A stretch of DNA of 8,369 bases, taken from positions 1 to 8,369 of the forward strand of contig JAUYSA010000067.1 of the NCBI GenBank assembly GCA_030696545.1, in the 5' to 3' direction. Position 1 is the first letter of the stretch; the number at the start of each line of letters is the position of its first letter. The translations under genes and the position numbers were made by a program. The notes below the pieces were generated by a model that saw only the letters and a list, made by a program, of their open reading frames with translations, had not been told where the DNA came from and made no database searches. The stretch is from Hyphomonadaceae bacterium (GTDB lineage Bacteria; Pseudomonadota; Alphaproteobacteria; Caulobacterales; Hyphomonadaceae). Shown here in pieces: positions 1-5,916 of this stretch.

Positions 1-1050
1 CTCGTCCGCTCGCCGATTGACGAAGGCAAGGCCGGCGACATCGTCTCGATCTCTGGCCTCACCAAGGCGACCGTCGCCGACACGATCTGCGATCCGTCCG
101 TGACGCAGGCAATGGAAGCCCAGCCGATTGATCCGCCGACCCTGTCGATGACTTTCCGCGTCAACGACTCGCCGCTCGCCGGCACCGAAGGCAAGAAAGT
201 CACCAGCCGCGTGATCTGGGACCGCCTGATGAAGGAAGCCGAAGGAAACGTCGCGCTCAAGATTTCCCGCGCCCCTGATTCAGACGCCTTCGAAGTCGCT
301 GGCCGCGGCGAACTCCAGCTTGCCGTTCTGATCGAGACGATGCGCCGCGAAGGCTTCGAGCTTGGCGTGTCGCGCCCGAGGGTCGTGATGCAGAAGGACG
401 AACTCACCGGCGAGACGCTCGAGCCGATCGAGGAAGTGGTCATCGACGTGGACGACGAGCACACCGGCGTCATCGTGTCGAAACTGTCCGAGCGCCGCGC
501 CGACATGATGGACATGCGCCCGTCAGGCGTCGGCCGCACGCGCCTTGTGTTTCACGCGCCCACCCGTGGCCTCATCGGCTATCAGGGCGAACTCCTGTCC
601 GACACGCGCGGCACGGCCGTGATGAACCGCCTGTTCCACGCCTACGCCCCGCACAAGGGCGAGATCAAGGGCCGCCACACGGGCGTGCTGATCTCCAACG
701 GCTCCGGCGAGAGCGTCGCCTTCGCCCTGTGGAACCTCGAAGATCGCGGCCCGATGATGATCGAGCCCGGCATCAAGGTCTATGAAGGCATGATCGTCGG
801 CGAACACACGCGCGGCAACGACCTCGAAGTGAACGTCCTCAAGGGCAAGAAGCTCACCAACGTCCGCGCCTCGGGCACAGACGAAGCGGTGCGCCTCACC
901 CCGCCGATTCGCATGACGCTCGAGAAAGCGCTCGCCTACATCCAGGAAGACGAGCTGGTCGAAGTGACGCCGGAGAACATCCGCCTGCGCAAGACCCATC
1001 TCGACCCGAACGACCGCAAGCGCTTCTCGCGCGCCTCGGTCGACGCGTAA
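1..1050 (+). CDS. typA: Ribosome-associated GTPase TypA/BipA, C-terminal part (5' end cut by window)
   Basis: TypA/BipA is a translational GTPase of the EF-G family that binds the 70S ribosome. It is linked to ribosome assembly, stress and cold adaptation. The reading frame is open from base 1 and ends at TAA, giving 349 residues of a protein that is usually about 605, so the GTPase domain (G1-G5 motifs) lies to the left of the window. The visible part begins in the beta-barrel domain II (EGKAGDIVSISGL). Next comes the EF-G domain III-like segment (GRGELQLAVLIETMRREGFE, about residues 68-87 of the visible part), then the EF-G domain V-like segment (EEVVIDV through RGLIGYQGELL). Last is the BipA-specific C-terminal domain, with GVLISNGSGESVAFALWNLE, GMIVGEH and TPPIRMTLEKALAYI, a near-invariant family tail. 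The GTG at 100 is internal and not a start. The next gene follows after 2 nt. Family identity is very secure; only the N-terminal half is unseen. Confidence 0.97.
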   Translation, partial: LVRSPIDEGKAGDIVSISGLTKATVADTICDPSVTQAMEAQPIDPPTLSMTFRVNDSPLAGTEGKKVTSRVIWDRLMKEAEGNVALKISRAPDSDAFEVAGRGELQLAVLIETMRREGFELGVSRPRVVMQKDELTGETLEPIEEVVIDVDDEHTGVIVSKLSERRADMMDMRPSGVGRTRLVFHAPTRGLIGYQGELLSDTRGTAVMNRLFHAYAPHKGEIKGRHTGVLISNGSGESVAFALWNLEDRGPMMIEPGIKVYEGMIVGEHTRGNDLEVNVLKGKKLTNVRASGTDEAVRLTPPIRMTLEKALAYIQEDELVEVTPENIRLRKTHLDPNDRKRFSRASVDA

Positions 1051-1052
1051 GC

Positions 1053-1394
1053 TTGGCCGACAGCCTTCCGAACTGTCCGGCCTGCAGCTCCGCCCTCACC
1101 TATGAGGACGGGGCCATGCTGATCTGCCCGGAATGCGCCCATGAATGGTCGCCCTCCGCCGCGCCTTCGGCCGAGACGGCGCGCATCCACAAGGACGCTA
1201 ACGGCAATGTCCTTCAGGACGGCGACAGCGTGACCGTGATCAAGGACCTGAAACTGCGCGGCGGCTCGGGCGTCGTGAAACAGGGCACGAAGGTCAAGAA
1301 CATCCGCCTGGTCGATGAAGACCACGACATCGACTGCAAGATCGACGGCATCGGCGCGATGAAACTGAAGTCAGAGTTCGTGAACAAGGCCTAG
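1053..1394 (+). CDS. yjdM: YjdM (PhnA-type) zinc-ribbon protein
   Basis: A 113-residue cytosolic protein that matches the E. coli YjdM family along its whole length (111 residues there). The N-terminal zinc ribbon has two CxxC pairs, C8/C11 and C25/C28 (NCPAC ... LICPECAHEW). The C-terminal small beta-barrel domain (about residues 45-113) carries the family blocks KDANGN, GDSVTVIKDLK, GTKVKNIRLV, HDIDCKIDG and MKLKSEFV. The family was once named PhnA. That name does not imply phosphonoacetate hydrolase activity, and its biochemical role is not settled. The start is TTG at 1053, two bases after the typA stop. The next in-frame ATG (codon 22) would delete the first zinc-binding pair, so TTG is the supported start. 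There is no good Shine-Dalgarno, so translation is probably coupled to typA. The TAG stop overlaps the stop of the convergent regulator gene. Confidence 0.93.
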   Translation: MADSLPNCPACSSALTYEDGAMLICPECAHEWSPSAAPSAETARIHKDANGNVLQDGDSVTVIKDLKLRGGSGVVKQGTKVKNIRLVDEDHDIDCKIDGIGAMKLKSEFVNKA

Positions 1395-1843
1395 GCCCGC
1401 TCATCCTTGGGCGAGCCCATCACGATATAGCTCGTGATCGAGGCCACCTCCGGCACCTGCCCCAGCACCTCGGTATGGAAGTGCTTGTAGGCGACAAGGT
1501 CCTCGACCTCGACGCGCAGGATGTATTCGATCGACCCGGTCACGTTATGGCATTCGCGAACCTGCGGGGCCGCCGCCATCGCCTTCTCGAAGTTCCGCTG
1601 GTTGCGCTTGTGATGCTCGGATAGCCCCACAGCCACATAGGCCGTGAACCCGCCGCCCATCGCCGCACGGTTGACCACAGCCCGATAGCCCGCGATCACG
1701 CCCTCGCGCTCCAGCTCCTGCACGCGCCGCAGACACGCCGACGCCGACAGCCCCACTTTCGCGGCGAGATCGGCATTGGTGATCCGCCCGTCTCGCTCCA
1801 GCTCGCGCAATATCCTGCGGTTCAGATCATCCATCTTCGTCAT
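1391..1843 (-). CDS. Lrp/AsnC family transcriptional regulator
   Basis: A 150-residue protein of typical Lrp/AsnC size. The N-terminal winged helix-turn-helix (about residues 4-60) shows MDDLNRRILRELERDGR, then NADLAAKVGLS and the recognition helix SASACLRRVQELEREGVI. The C-terminal RAM ligand-binding/oligomerisation domain (about 65-145) has the usual ECHNVTGSIEYILRVEV strand block and the closing VPEVASITSYIVM. Such regulators form dimers to octamers and usually sense an amino acid. The divergent LysE-type exporter 72 bp away is the likely target, with probable autoregulation; both are inferences from layout. The start chosen is ATG at 1843 (MTKMDD); ATG at 1834 (MDDLNRR) is also possible. 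An upstream GTG at 1885 would add residues with no family match. No Shine-Dalgarno precedes either ATG. The specific member (Lrp, BkdR, PutR and so on) and the ligand cannot be told from sequence alone. Confidence 0.94.
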   Translation of the reverse strand: MTKMDDLNRRILRELERDGRITNADLAAKVGLSASACLRRVQELEREGVIAGYRAVVNRAAMGGGFTAYVAVGLSEHHKRNQRNFEKAMAAAPQVRECHNVTGSIEYILRVEVEDLVAYKHFHTEVLGQVPEVASITSYIVMGSPKDERA

Positions 1844-1915
1844 GGATTGCAGAATAACGCGTCGTAAGCCCCAGAATGCAAGCACATTGATCTAGTTCCC
1901 GCATAATCTTGCGAA
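1844..1915. promoter_or_regulatory. Divergent promoter/operator region between the Lrp/AsnC regulator and the LysE-type exporter
   Basis: This 72-bp gap must hold both promoters and any Lrp-type operator. On the minus strand, TTGCAT (1876-1881), an 18-bp spacer and TTATTC (1852-1857) form a fair sigma-70-like promoter ending 8 nt before the regulator ATG. On the plus strand, CATAAT (1902-1907) ends 8 nt before the exporter ATG, but no convincing -35 is visible. Neither gene has a Shine-Dalgarno in the gap. Short AT-rich inverted arms (AATG 1875-1878 with CATT 1885-1888; TTGCA 1847-1851 with TGCAA 1877-1881) are the kind of weak symmetry Lrp-family proteins bind, but they are too short to prove anything. 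Confidence 0.5.
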
Positions 1916-2536
1916 ATGTTGACCCCGGATCTCCTGACAGCCCTCGTGGCGTTCGCGTTCGTCTCCTCGATCACGCCGGGGCCGAACAATCTGATGCTCA
2001 TGGCGTCGGGCACGAATTTCGGCTTCGTACGGACTATCCCGCACATGCTCGGCGTATCCCTTGGATTCACGCTGATGATCGTTCTGGTCGGCGCGGGCCT
2101 CGCGCAGATATTCGAGCTCTATCCCGTCGCGCATACGGTCCTCAAATATGCGAGCTGCGCCTACCTGCTCTATCTCGCCTGGAAGATCGCGACCTCCGCC
2201 CCTCCCGGTTCAAAAGGCGCGGCTGAGGAAAAGTCGCGGCCAATGACATTCGTGCAGGCAGCATTATTCCAGTGGGTGAACCCCAAGGCGTGGACAATGG
2301 CGCTCACCGCCGTCTCCGCCTACACGCTGCCCGCCAATCCGGTCATGAGCCTGCTGGTCGTCGCCGCGGTGTTCGGCGCGGTCAACCTGCCATCCGTTGG
2401 ATCATGGACGCTGATGGGAATGCAGCTGCGCCGCTTCCTGAGCGATCCGCTCAAGCTGCGCATCTTCAACGTGACGATGGCGTTGGTCCTGGTGGCAACC
2501 CTGTACCCGGTCGTATTCGGGCCGGCGGCTCACTAG
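1916..2536 (+). CDS. LysE/RhtB family amino-acid exporter
   Basis: A 206-residue inner-membrane protein of the LysE/RhtB superfamily, which exports amino acids or derivatives by proton exchange. The family signature SITPGPNN lies in the first membrane helix (residues 18-25), and the NPKAW motif is at 122-126. Hydrophobic stretches suggest six helices at about 6-28, 43-67, 72-92, 111-134, 143-167 and 183-203. A charged loop (about 94-109, GSKGAAEEKSRP) sits between the third and fourth, as is usual. By recall, the blocks TPGPNN, GxSLGF, AYxxWLAWKIATS-like and FxLQxVN-like resemble E. coli EamB/YfiK, a cysteine/O-acetylserine exporter, but substrate cannot be assigned. The ATG at 1916 fits the family N-terminus (MLTPDLLTAL). 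It lacks an upstream Shine-Dalgarno and may be leaderless. It is divergent from the Lrp/AsnC regulator, its likely controller, and ends 4 bp from the convergent ppa stop. Confidence 0.92.
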   Translation: MLTPDLLTALVAFAFVSSITPGPNNLMLMASGTNFGFVRTIPHMLGVSLGFTLMIVLVGAGLAQIFELYPVAHTVLKYASCAYLLYLAWKIATSAPPGSKGAAEEKSRPMTFVQAALFQWVNPKAWTMALTAVSAYTLPANPVMSLLVVAAVFGAVNLPSVGSWTLMGMQLRRFLSDPLKLRIFNVTMALVLVATLYPVVFGPAAH

Positions 2537-2540
2537 CCGC

Positions 2541-3077
2541 CTACTTCCCCGTCGCCTTCGATCGCTCGATCGACTCGAGGATCAGCTCGCGCGCGCGCTC
2601 TGGTCCGTGCAGGCCTTCGATCTTCACCCACTTGCCGGGCTCCAGATCCTTGTAATGCTCGAAGAAGTGGACGATGCGCTCGACCACGATGTCGGGAAGG
2701 TCGGTGTAGTGTTTCACCTTCTCATAGTAGCGCGTCAGTTTCGGGTGCGGCACGGCGAGGATCTTTTCGTCCTGGCCCTTGTCGTCCGTCATCATCAGAA
2801 CGCCGACCGGCACGACGCGCACGACGCATCCCGGCACCAGCGCGCGGTTGCCCACCACCATCACGTCGATCGGATCGCCGTCGAGCGACAGGGTGTGGGG
2901 AATGAAACCGTAGTTACACGGATAGCGCATCGGCGTGTACAGGAAGCGATCCACGAACATGGCGCCAGACGCCTTGTCGATCTCGTACTTGATCGGCTCG
3001 CCGCCCAGGGGGACCTCGACCACGACGTTCACGTCTTCCGGCGGGTTGGGGCCAATCGTGATCTTGGAAAGGTCCAT
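2541..3077 (-). CDS. ppa: Inorganic pyrophosphatase (soluble, family I)
   Basis: This cytosolic Mg2+-dependent enzyme hydrolyses pyrophosphate to two phosphates and so pulls biosynthetic reactions forward. At 178 residues it is a normal bacterial family I length. The PROSITE-type signature DGDPID is at 66-71 and gives metal ligands D66, D68 and D71. Other active-site residues known from E. coli PPase can be read at a +1 offset: E21, K30, R44, Y56, D98, D103, K105, Y142 and K143. All are present, so the enzyme should be active. The ATG at 3077 is preceded by an AGGA Shine-Dalgarno (minus strand, 3085-3088) with 7-nt spacing. It lies downstream of the kinase gene on the same strand, but a 119-bp gap with a promoter candidate suggests its own transcription. 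It converges with the LysE-type gene with only 4 bp between stops. Confidence 0.98.
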   Translation of the reverse strand: MDLSKITIGPNPPEDVNVVVEVPLGGEPIKYEIDKASGAMFVDRFLYTPMRYPCNYGFIPHTLSLDGDPIDVMVVGNRALVPGCVVRVVPVGVLMMTDDKGQDEKILAVPHPKLTRYYEKVKHYTDLPDIVVERIVHFFEHYKDLEPGKWVKIEGLHGPERARELILESIERSKATGK

Positions 3078-3196
3078 TGTCTCGTCCTGTACGTCCGTAA
3101 TGGAGGTTGTCTTTATGACGTTGCGGCGCCTGCAATATCGAGGCCTCGTACAATCGCAAGGTTAACCAGCAGTCCTCGCCGAAATTGCGCGCCCGG
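3078..3196 (-). promoter_or_regulatory. Putative ppa promoter and leader with two short palindromes
   Basis: This 119-bp gap between the kinase stop and the ppa start has no gene. On the minus strand, a possible -35 TTGCGA (3154-3159), a 16-bp spacer and a weak -10 TATTGC (3132-3137) would give a leader of about 45-50 nt. A perfect 10-bp palindrome CGAGGCCTCG (3139-3148) lies inside that spacer, and an 8-bp palindrome GGTTAACC (3160-3167) abuts the -35. These could be operators, but both could also be chance. The Shine-Dalgarno for ppa is at 3085-3088. I see no intrinsic terminator for the kinase gene here. Confidence 0.4.
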
Positions 3197-5347
3197 TCAG
3201 GCCGCGACTGTCACAGCCCGGAGCATGGCCCGTGGATCAATCGGCTTTGCCAGCACATCGGCCGTTCCGGCTTTCCGGTACGCCTCAACCTGATCCGGCA
3301 GCACATTTGCCGTACAGGCAATCACGGGCGTATGGGCGTTCAGCCCCCCACCCTCCCTCAGTTTCGCCAGAGTTTCCAGCCCGTCCATATCCGGCATGAC
3401 CATGTCCAGCATGACGACGTCGAATTTGCGCTGGGAAAGGATTTCCAGCGCCTCGGCGCCGGATGCGCAGGTCGTCGGATTATGCCCGGCCGCGCGAAGC
3501 ATGGCGGCGATGACATAGAGATTGCGGTCATTGTCGTCTACGCACAGGATTTCGCGGCTTTCAGCGTCAGCATCATTGGCCGCCTCAAGCGGCGGCGGTG
3601 CGGGCCTGGCGTCGGGGCGAGACAGCGGGGCCTCGACGCGCACGGTAAAGCGAGACCCCTCCCCCGCGCGTGTTTCGAGTTCAATATCTCCACCCATGGC
3701 GACGGCGAGCCTTCGCGCGACATGCAGCCCGAGACCAAGGCCGCCATGCTTGCGCGTGGTCGATGTGTCCGCCTGCTCGAACGCCGAGAAGATGCGCTCC
3801 ACTGCCTCGGCCGGCACGCCCGGGCCGGTGTCCTCCACTTCAATCGTTACGAGCTCGACGCCGCCCTTACCCGTTTCAGGCCAGGCCTGGATCGTGACGC
3901 CGCCCTGCGATGTGAACTTGATCGCGTTGGCCATCAGGTTTCCGATGATCTGCAACACCCGGGCTGAGTCGACGCTGCGCGGGGCCATCAGTTTCGGGTC
4001 GATCATCACCGACAGGGTGAGCCCTTTCTCGCGAACATCCGACGCCCAGATCACGGCGGCGTCCTGGATCAGCCGCACGAGCGAAACGGGATCACGCTCG
4101 ATACGCACCTTCCCGGCGTTGAGGCTGGAAAGATCGAGCAGGTCGTTGAGCACCGCCAGCATCTGGCGTCCTGCATCTTCGAGAACGCCCAGCGTCCGCT
4201 TCTGCACCGGATCAAGCCGCGACTGGGACAGCAGCAGCGCACAGCTGAGGACCGCGTTCATGGGTGTACGCAATTCGTGGCTCATCACGCCCATGAAATC
4301 GGTCTTGGCGCGGCTGGCCTTCTCGGCTTCCGCCAGCGCATCAGCAAGCTGCCTATTCTGGTCGTGAACCTGCACCTCGGCCGTGCGCTGTTCAGTCACG
4401 TCCTTCATCGTCACCACGGCGTATTCGACATCTTGAGTTTCAGGATGGCGGAGCGGCGCGGTGTTGATCGTTATCCAGCGTATCGCACCAGATGGCAGTT
4501 CAATGCCCATCGGCACGTTCTGCAAAGAGAGCCCCGTCCTGAGCGTTATCGCGACGGGGTACTCATCCGGCAGGAATGACGATCCGTCAGGCTTGAAGGT
4601 TTTCCAACGCGGGTCGGTGAAGGCCCTGCCCTGCATCTGCCCGCGGGTGAGGCCAAGTATGCTGGCGCCGGCGGCATTCGTCTCCACCACCTCGCCGGTA
4701 GGTGTATGCACGTTCACGCCTTCCTGAATCGCCTCAAAGATCAGCTCGAACATGTTCTGGCGCCTGCGCTCTTCCGCCGTCTTCCGGGCCGCGTTGGCGG
4801 CCCTGATGCTGGCGAGACGCGTCTCGAGGAACGCATTCATAAGCTCGGCGATCTTCTCGAGCCTGCGCACATCATCCTGAGTGAACGCGTTGGGTTCCCT
4901 GTGCGTCACGCACAGGACTCCGACCGGCAGGCCCTGCTCCGCCGCCACCGGCACGCCGACATAGCTACGCAGGTAGGGCGGTTCATGCACAAAGCGGTTG
5001 CTGCTGAAAATGGGATCGCTCGCTGCATCATCGACGATCAGCGTCCCGGGATTCACCAGGATATGCGTGCAGACCGTATCGCAGCGCGGCACCGGCCCAT
5101 GCGCCACCTCGCCGGAGCTTACCGAAACACGCACGCCATCTTCATCGTCATAGAGTGTCACCGCCGAAAGATCGGCGTTACAGACCTCGGCCGCCAGGGC
5201 GGTCAGCCTGTCCATCTCCACGAACCGCTCGCCGCCCAGCAGGTTCAGTTCAGCCAGCGCCGCGAGGCGCGCCTGTTCATTCTCGGGCTTCAGCAGGAAG
5301 CGATCAAAGATCAACTGGAAACGGCGCCCCTCTAAAAAAGCCGGCAT
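3197..5347 (-). CDS. Soluble hybrid histidine kinase: GAF-PAS-HisKA-HATPase-REC
   Basis: A 716-residue cytosolic sensor kinase with no membrane helix or signal peptide. Domains in order: GAF (about 25-178, including VCTHIL, DPIFSSNRF, RSYVGVPV and PVGVLCVTHR), a short helix, PAS (about 197-318, NVHTPTGEVVETNAAG to VVTMKDVTEQR), a coiled-coil linker (about 319-350), HisKA with H-box SHELRTP (phospho-acceptor H357), HATPase with N-box NLMANAIKFT (N474), G1 DTGPG (506-510) and G2 GGLGLGL (535-541). A Pro/Ala linker (about 575-595) follows, then the receiver (about 599-716) with D604/D605, phospho-acceptor D648, T679 and K701. All catalytic motifs are intact, so autophosphorylation at H357 and transfer to D648 are expected. 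The signal is unknown; the GAF and PAS could bind a small ligand or cofactor. The ATG at 5347 has no Shine-Dalgarno. The receiver gene 35 bp upstream on the same strand is the likely operon partner. No output domain is present. Confidence 0.95.
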   Translation of the reverse strand: MPAFLEGRRFQLIFDRFLLKPENEQARLAALAELNLLGGERFVEMDRLTALAAEVCNADLSAVTLYDDEDGVRVSVSSGEVAHGPVPRCDTVCTHILVNPGTLIVDDAASDPIFSSNRFVHEPPYLRSYVGVPVAAEQGLPVGVLCVTHREPNAFTQDDVRRLEKIAELMNAFLETRLASIRAANAARKTAEERRRQNMFELIFEAIQEGVNVHTPTGEVVETNAAGASILGLTRGQMQGRAFTDPRWKTFKPDGSSFLPDEYPVAITLRTGLSLQNVPMGIELPSGAIRWITINTAPLRHPETQDVEYAVVTMKDVTEQRTAEVQVHDQNRQLADALAEAEKASRAKTDFMGVMSHELRTPMNAVLSCALLLSQSRLDPVQKRTLGVLEDAGRQMLAVLNDLLDLSSLNAGKVRIERDPVSLVRLIQDAAVIWASDVREKGLTLSVMIDPKLMAPRSVDSARVLQIIGNLMANAIKFTSQGGVTIQAWPETGKGGVELVTIEVEDTGPGVPAEAVERIFSAFEQADTSTTRKHGGLGLGLHVARRLAVAMGGDIELETRAGEGSRFTVRVEAPLSRPDARPAPPPLEAANDADAESREILCVDDNDRNLYVIAAMLRAAGHNPTTCASGAEALEILSQRKFDVVMLDMVMPDMDGLETLAKLREGGGLNAHTPVIACTANVLPDQVEAYRKAGTADVLAKPIDPRAMLRAVTVAA

Positions 5348-5379
5348 GGATTGCGAAATCAGGCTGGCGCGGCATTGCA

Positions 5380-5401
5380 GGATCAGAATCGAATCTGGTC
5401 C
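5380..5401. repeat. Quasi-palindrome at the end of the receiver gene containing two tandem GANTC sites
   Basis: GGATCAGA (5380-5387) faces TCTGGTCC (5394-5401), a 7 of 8 match, around a 6-nt centre. Two adjacent GAATC pentamers (5386-5390 and 5391-5395) lie across it; GANTC is the target of the CcrM adenine methylase in alphaproteobacteria. The element overlaps the last codons and stop of the receiver gene, about 35-50 nt before the kinase start. The minus-strand transcript has a C-A mismatch in the stem and no U-run follows, so it does not look like a terminator. It may be chance. Confidence 0.3.
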
Positions 5402-5916
5402 GACCGGCGCTCGTGTTCGCGCACAGGCGCGCGCGCCACGGCAAGAACCAGGCTCGCCGTGTCGATCGGCTTGGCGATGATGGCCGTGACCCCCGGCACT
5501 TCCGCCATCTGCCGGCGCGCGATCGTCATGTTCGCCGTACAGACGACAATGGGCGTTTTCTTGCTGAGCGTAAGCTGCCGCATCTGCTGCGCCACCACGA
5601 GCCCGCTCACTTCGGGCATCACGAGGTCCAGCACCACGACATCGTACCGGTGCATGTCGAGCCTGCGCAGCGCCTCGGCGCCGGACCCGCAGGTTTCGAT
5701 ATCATTGCCCACGCTCGATAGAATGGTGCTGATGATGTCGAGATGCCGGTCGTTGTCGTCGACCACGAGGACGTTCCGCGCCGCCGCGACGCAGATCCAG
5801 TCCGCCGCAGGCTGCGCCCCGCCAGACAGGTTCGCTGACGACGACAAAGCCTCGGAGTGGGCTCCGGCGCGCGCCAGATCCTGATTCTTTTCCCGAGGGA
5901 GCAGTGGCGTTTGCAT
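5383..5916 (-). CDS. Stand-alone response regulator receiver protein (REC only)
   Basis: A 177-residue protein with one receiver domain and no output domain. About 45 N-terminal residues (Ser/Ala/Gly-rich, no known domain) precede the REC at about 47-160. Receiver residues are complete: acidic pair D53/D54 (VDDND), phospho-acceptor D97 (VVLDLVMP), T127 (CTAN) and K149 (AKPID). A short charged tail (EHERRSDQIRF) ends it. It should accept phosphate from a histidine kinase, most simply the kinase encoded 35 bp downstream, and act as a phosphate shuttle, sink or protein-binding switch; this role is inferred. The start chosen is ATG at 5916. A TTG at 5955 would extend it by 13 residues but has no ribosome site. 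Even at 5916 the Shine-Dalgarno (AAGAG-like) is weak and somewhat far. Its receiver resembles that of the downstream kinase, suggesting duplication. Confidence 0.9.
   Translation of the reverse strand: MQTPLLPREKNQDLARAGAHSEALSSSANLSGGAQPAADWICVAAARNVLVVDDNDRHLDIISTILSSVGNDIETCGSGAEALRRLDMHRYDVVVLDLVMPEVSGLVVAQQMRQLTLSKKTPIVVCTANMTIARRQMAEVPGVTAIIAKPIDTASLVLAVARAPVREHERRSDQIRF

Noticed and set aside
100..1050. GTG at 100 as a real start of a short TypA-like protein
   Set aside because: The frame is open from base 1 and the upstream residues (EGKAGDIVSISGL and following) match TypA, so this is only the remainder of a gene cut by the window.
1844..1885. GTG at 1885 as start of the Lrp/AsnC regulator
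   Set aside because: It would add 14 residues (MLAFWGLRRVILQS) that do not resemble the family N-terminus, would use up most of the divergent promoter region, and has no ribosome site.
2607..3293. 228-codon plus-strand frame opposite ppa
   Set aside because: Antisense to a fully conserved pyrophosphatase; His/Val/Asp-rich composition is the reverse complement of that gene's codons.
3185..3967. 260-codon plus-strand frame over the kinase's receiver and ATPase domains
   Set aside because: Antisense shadow of conserved domains; Arg/His-rich composition with no recognisable fold and no ribosome site.
5345..5375. ATG at 5375 (minus) as the start of a small leader peptide before the kinase
   Set aside because: It is out of frame with the kinase, has no ribosome site, no sensible composition, and runs on into the kinase gene in another frame.
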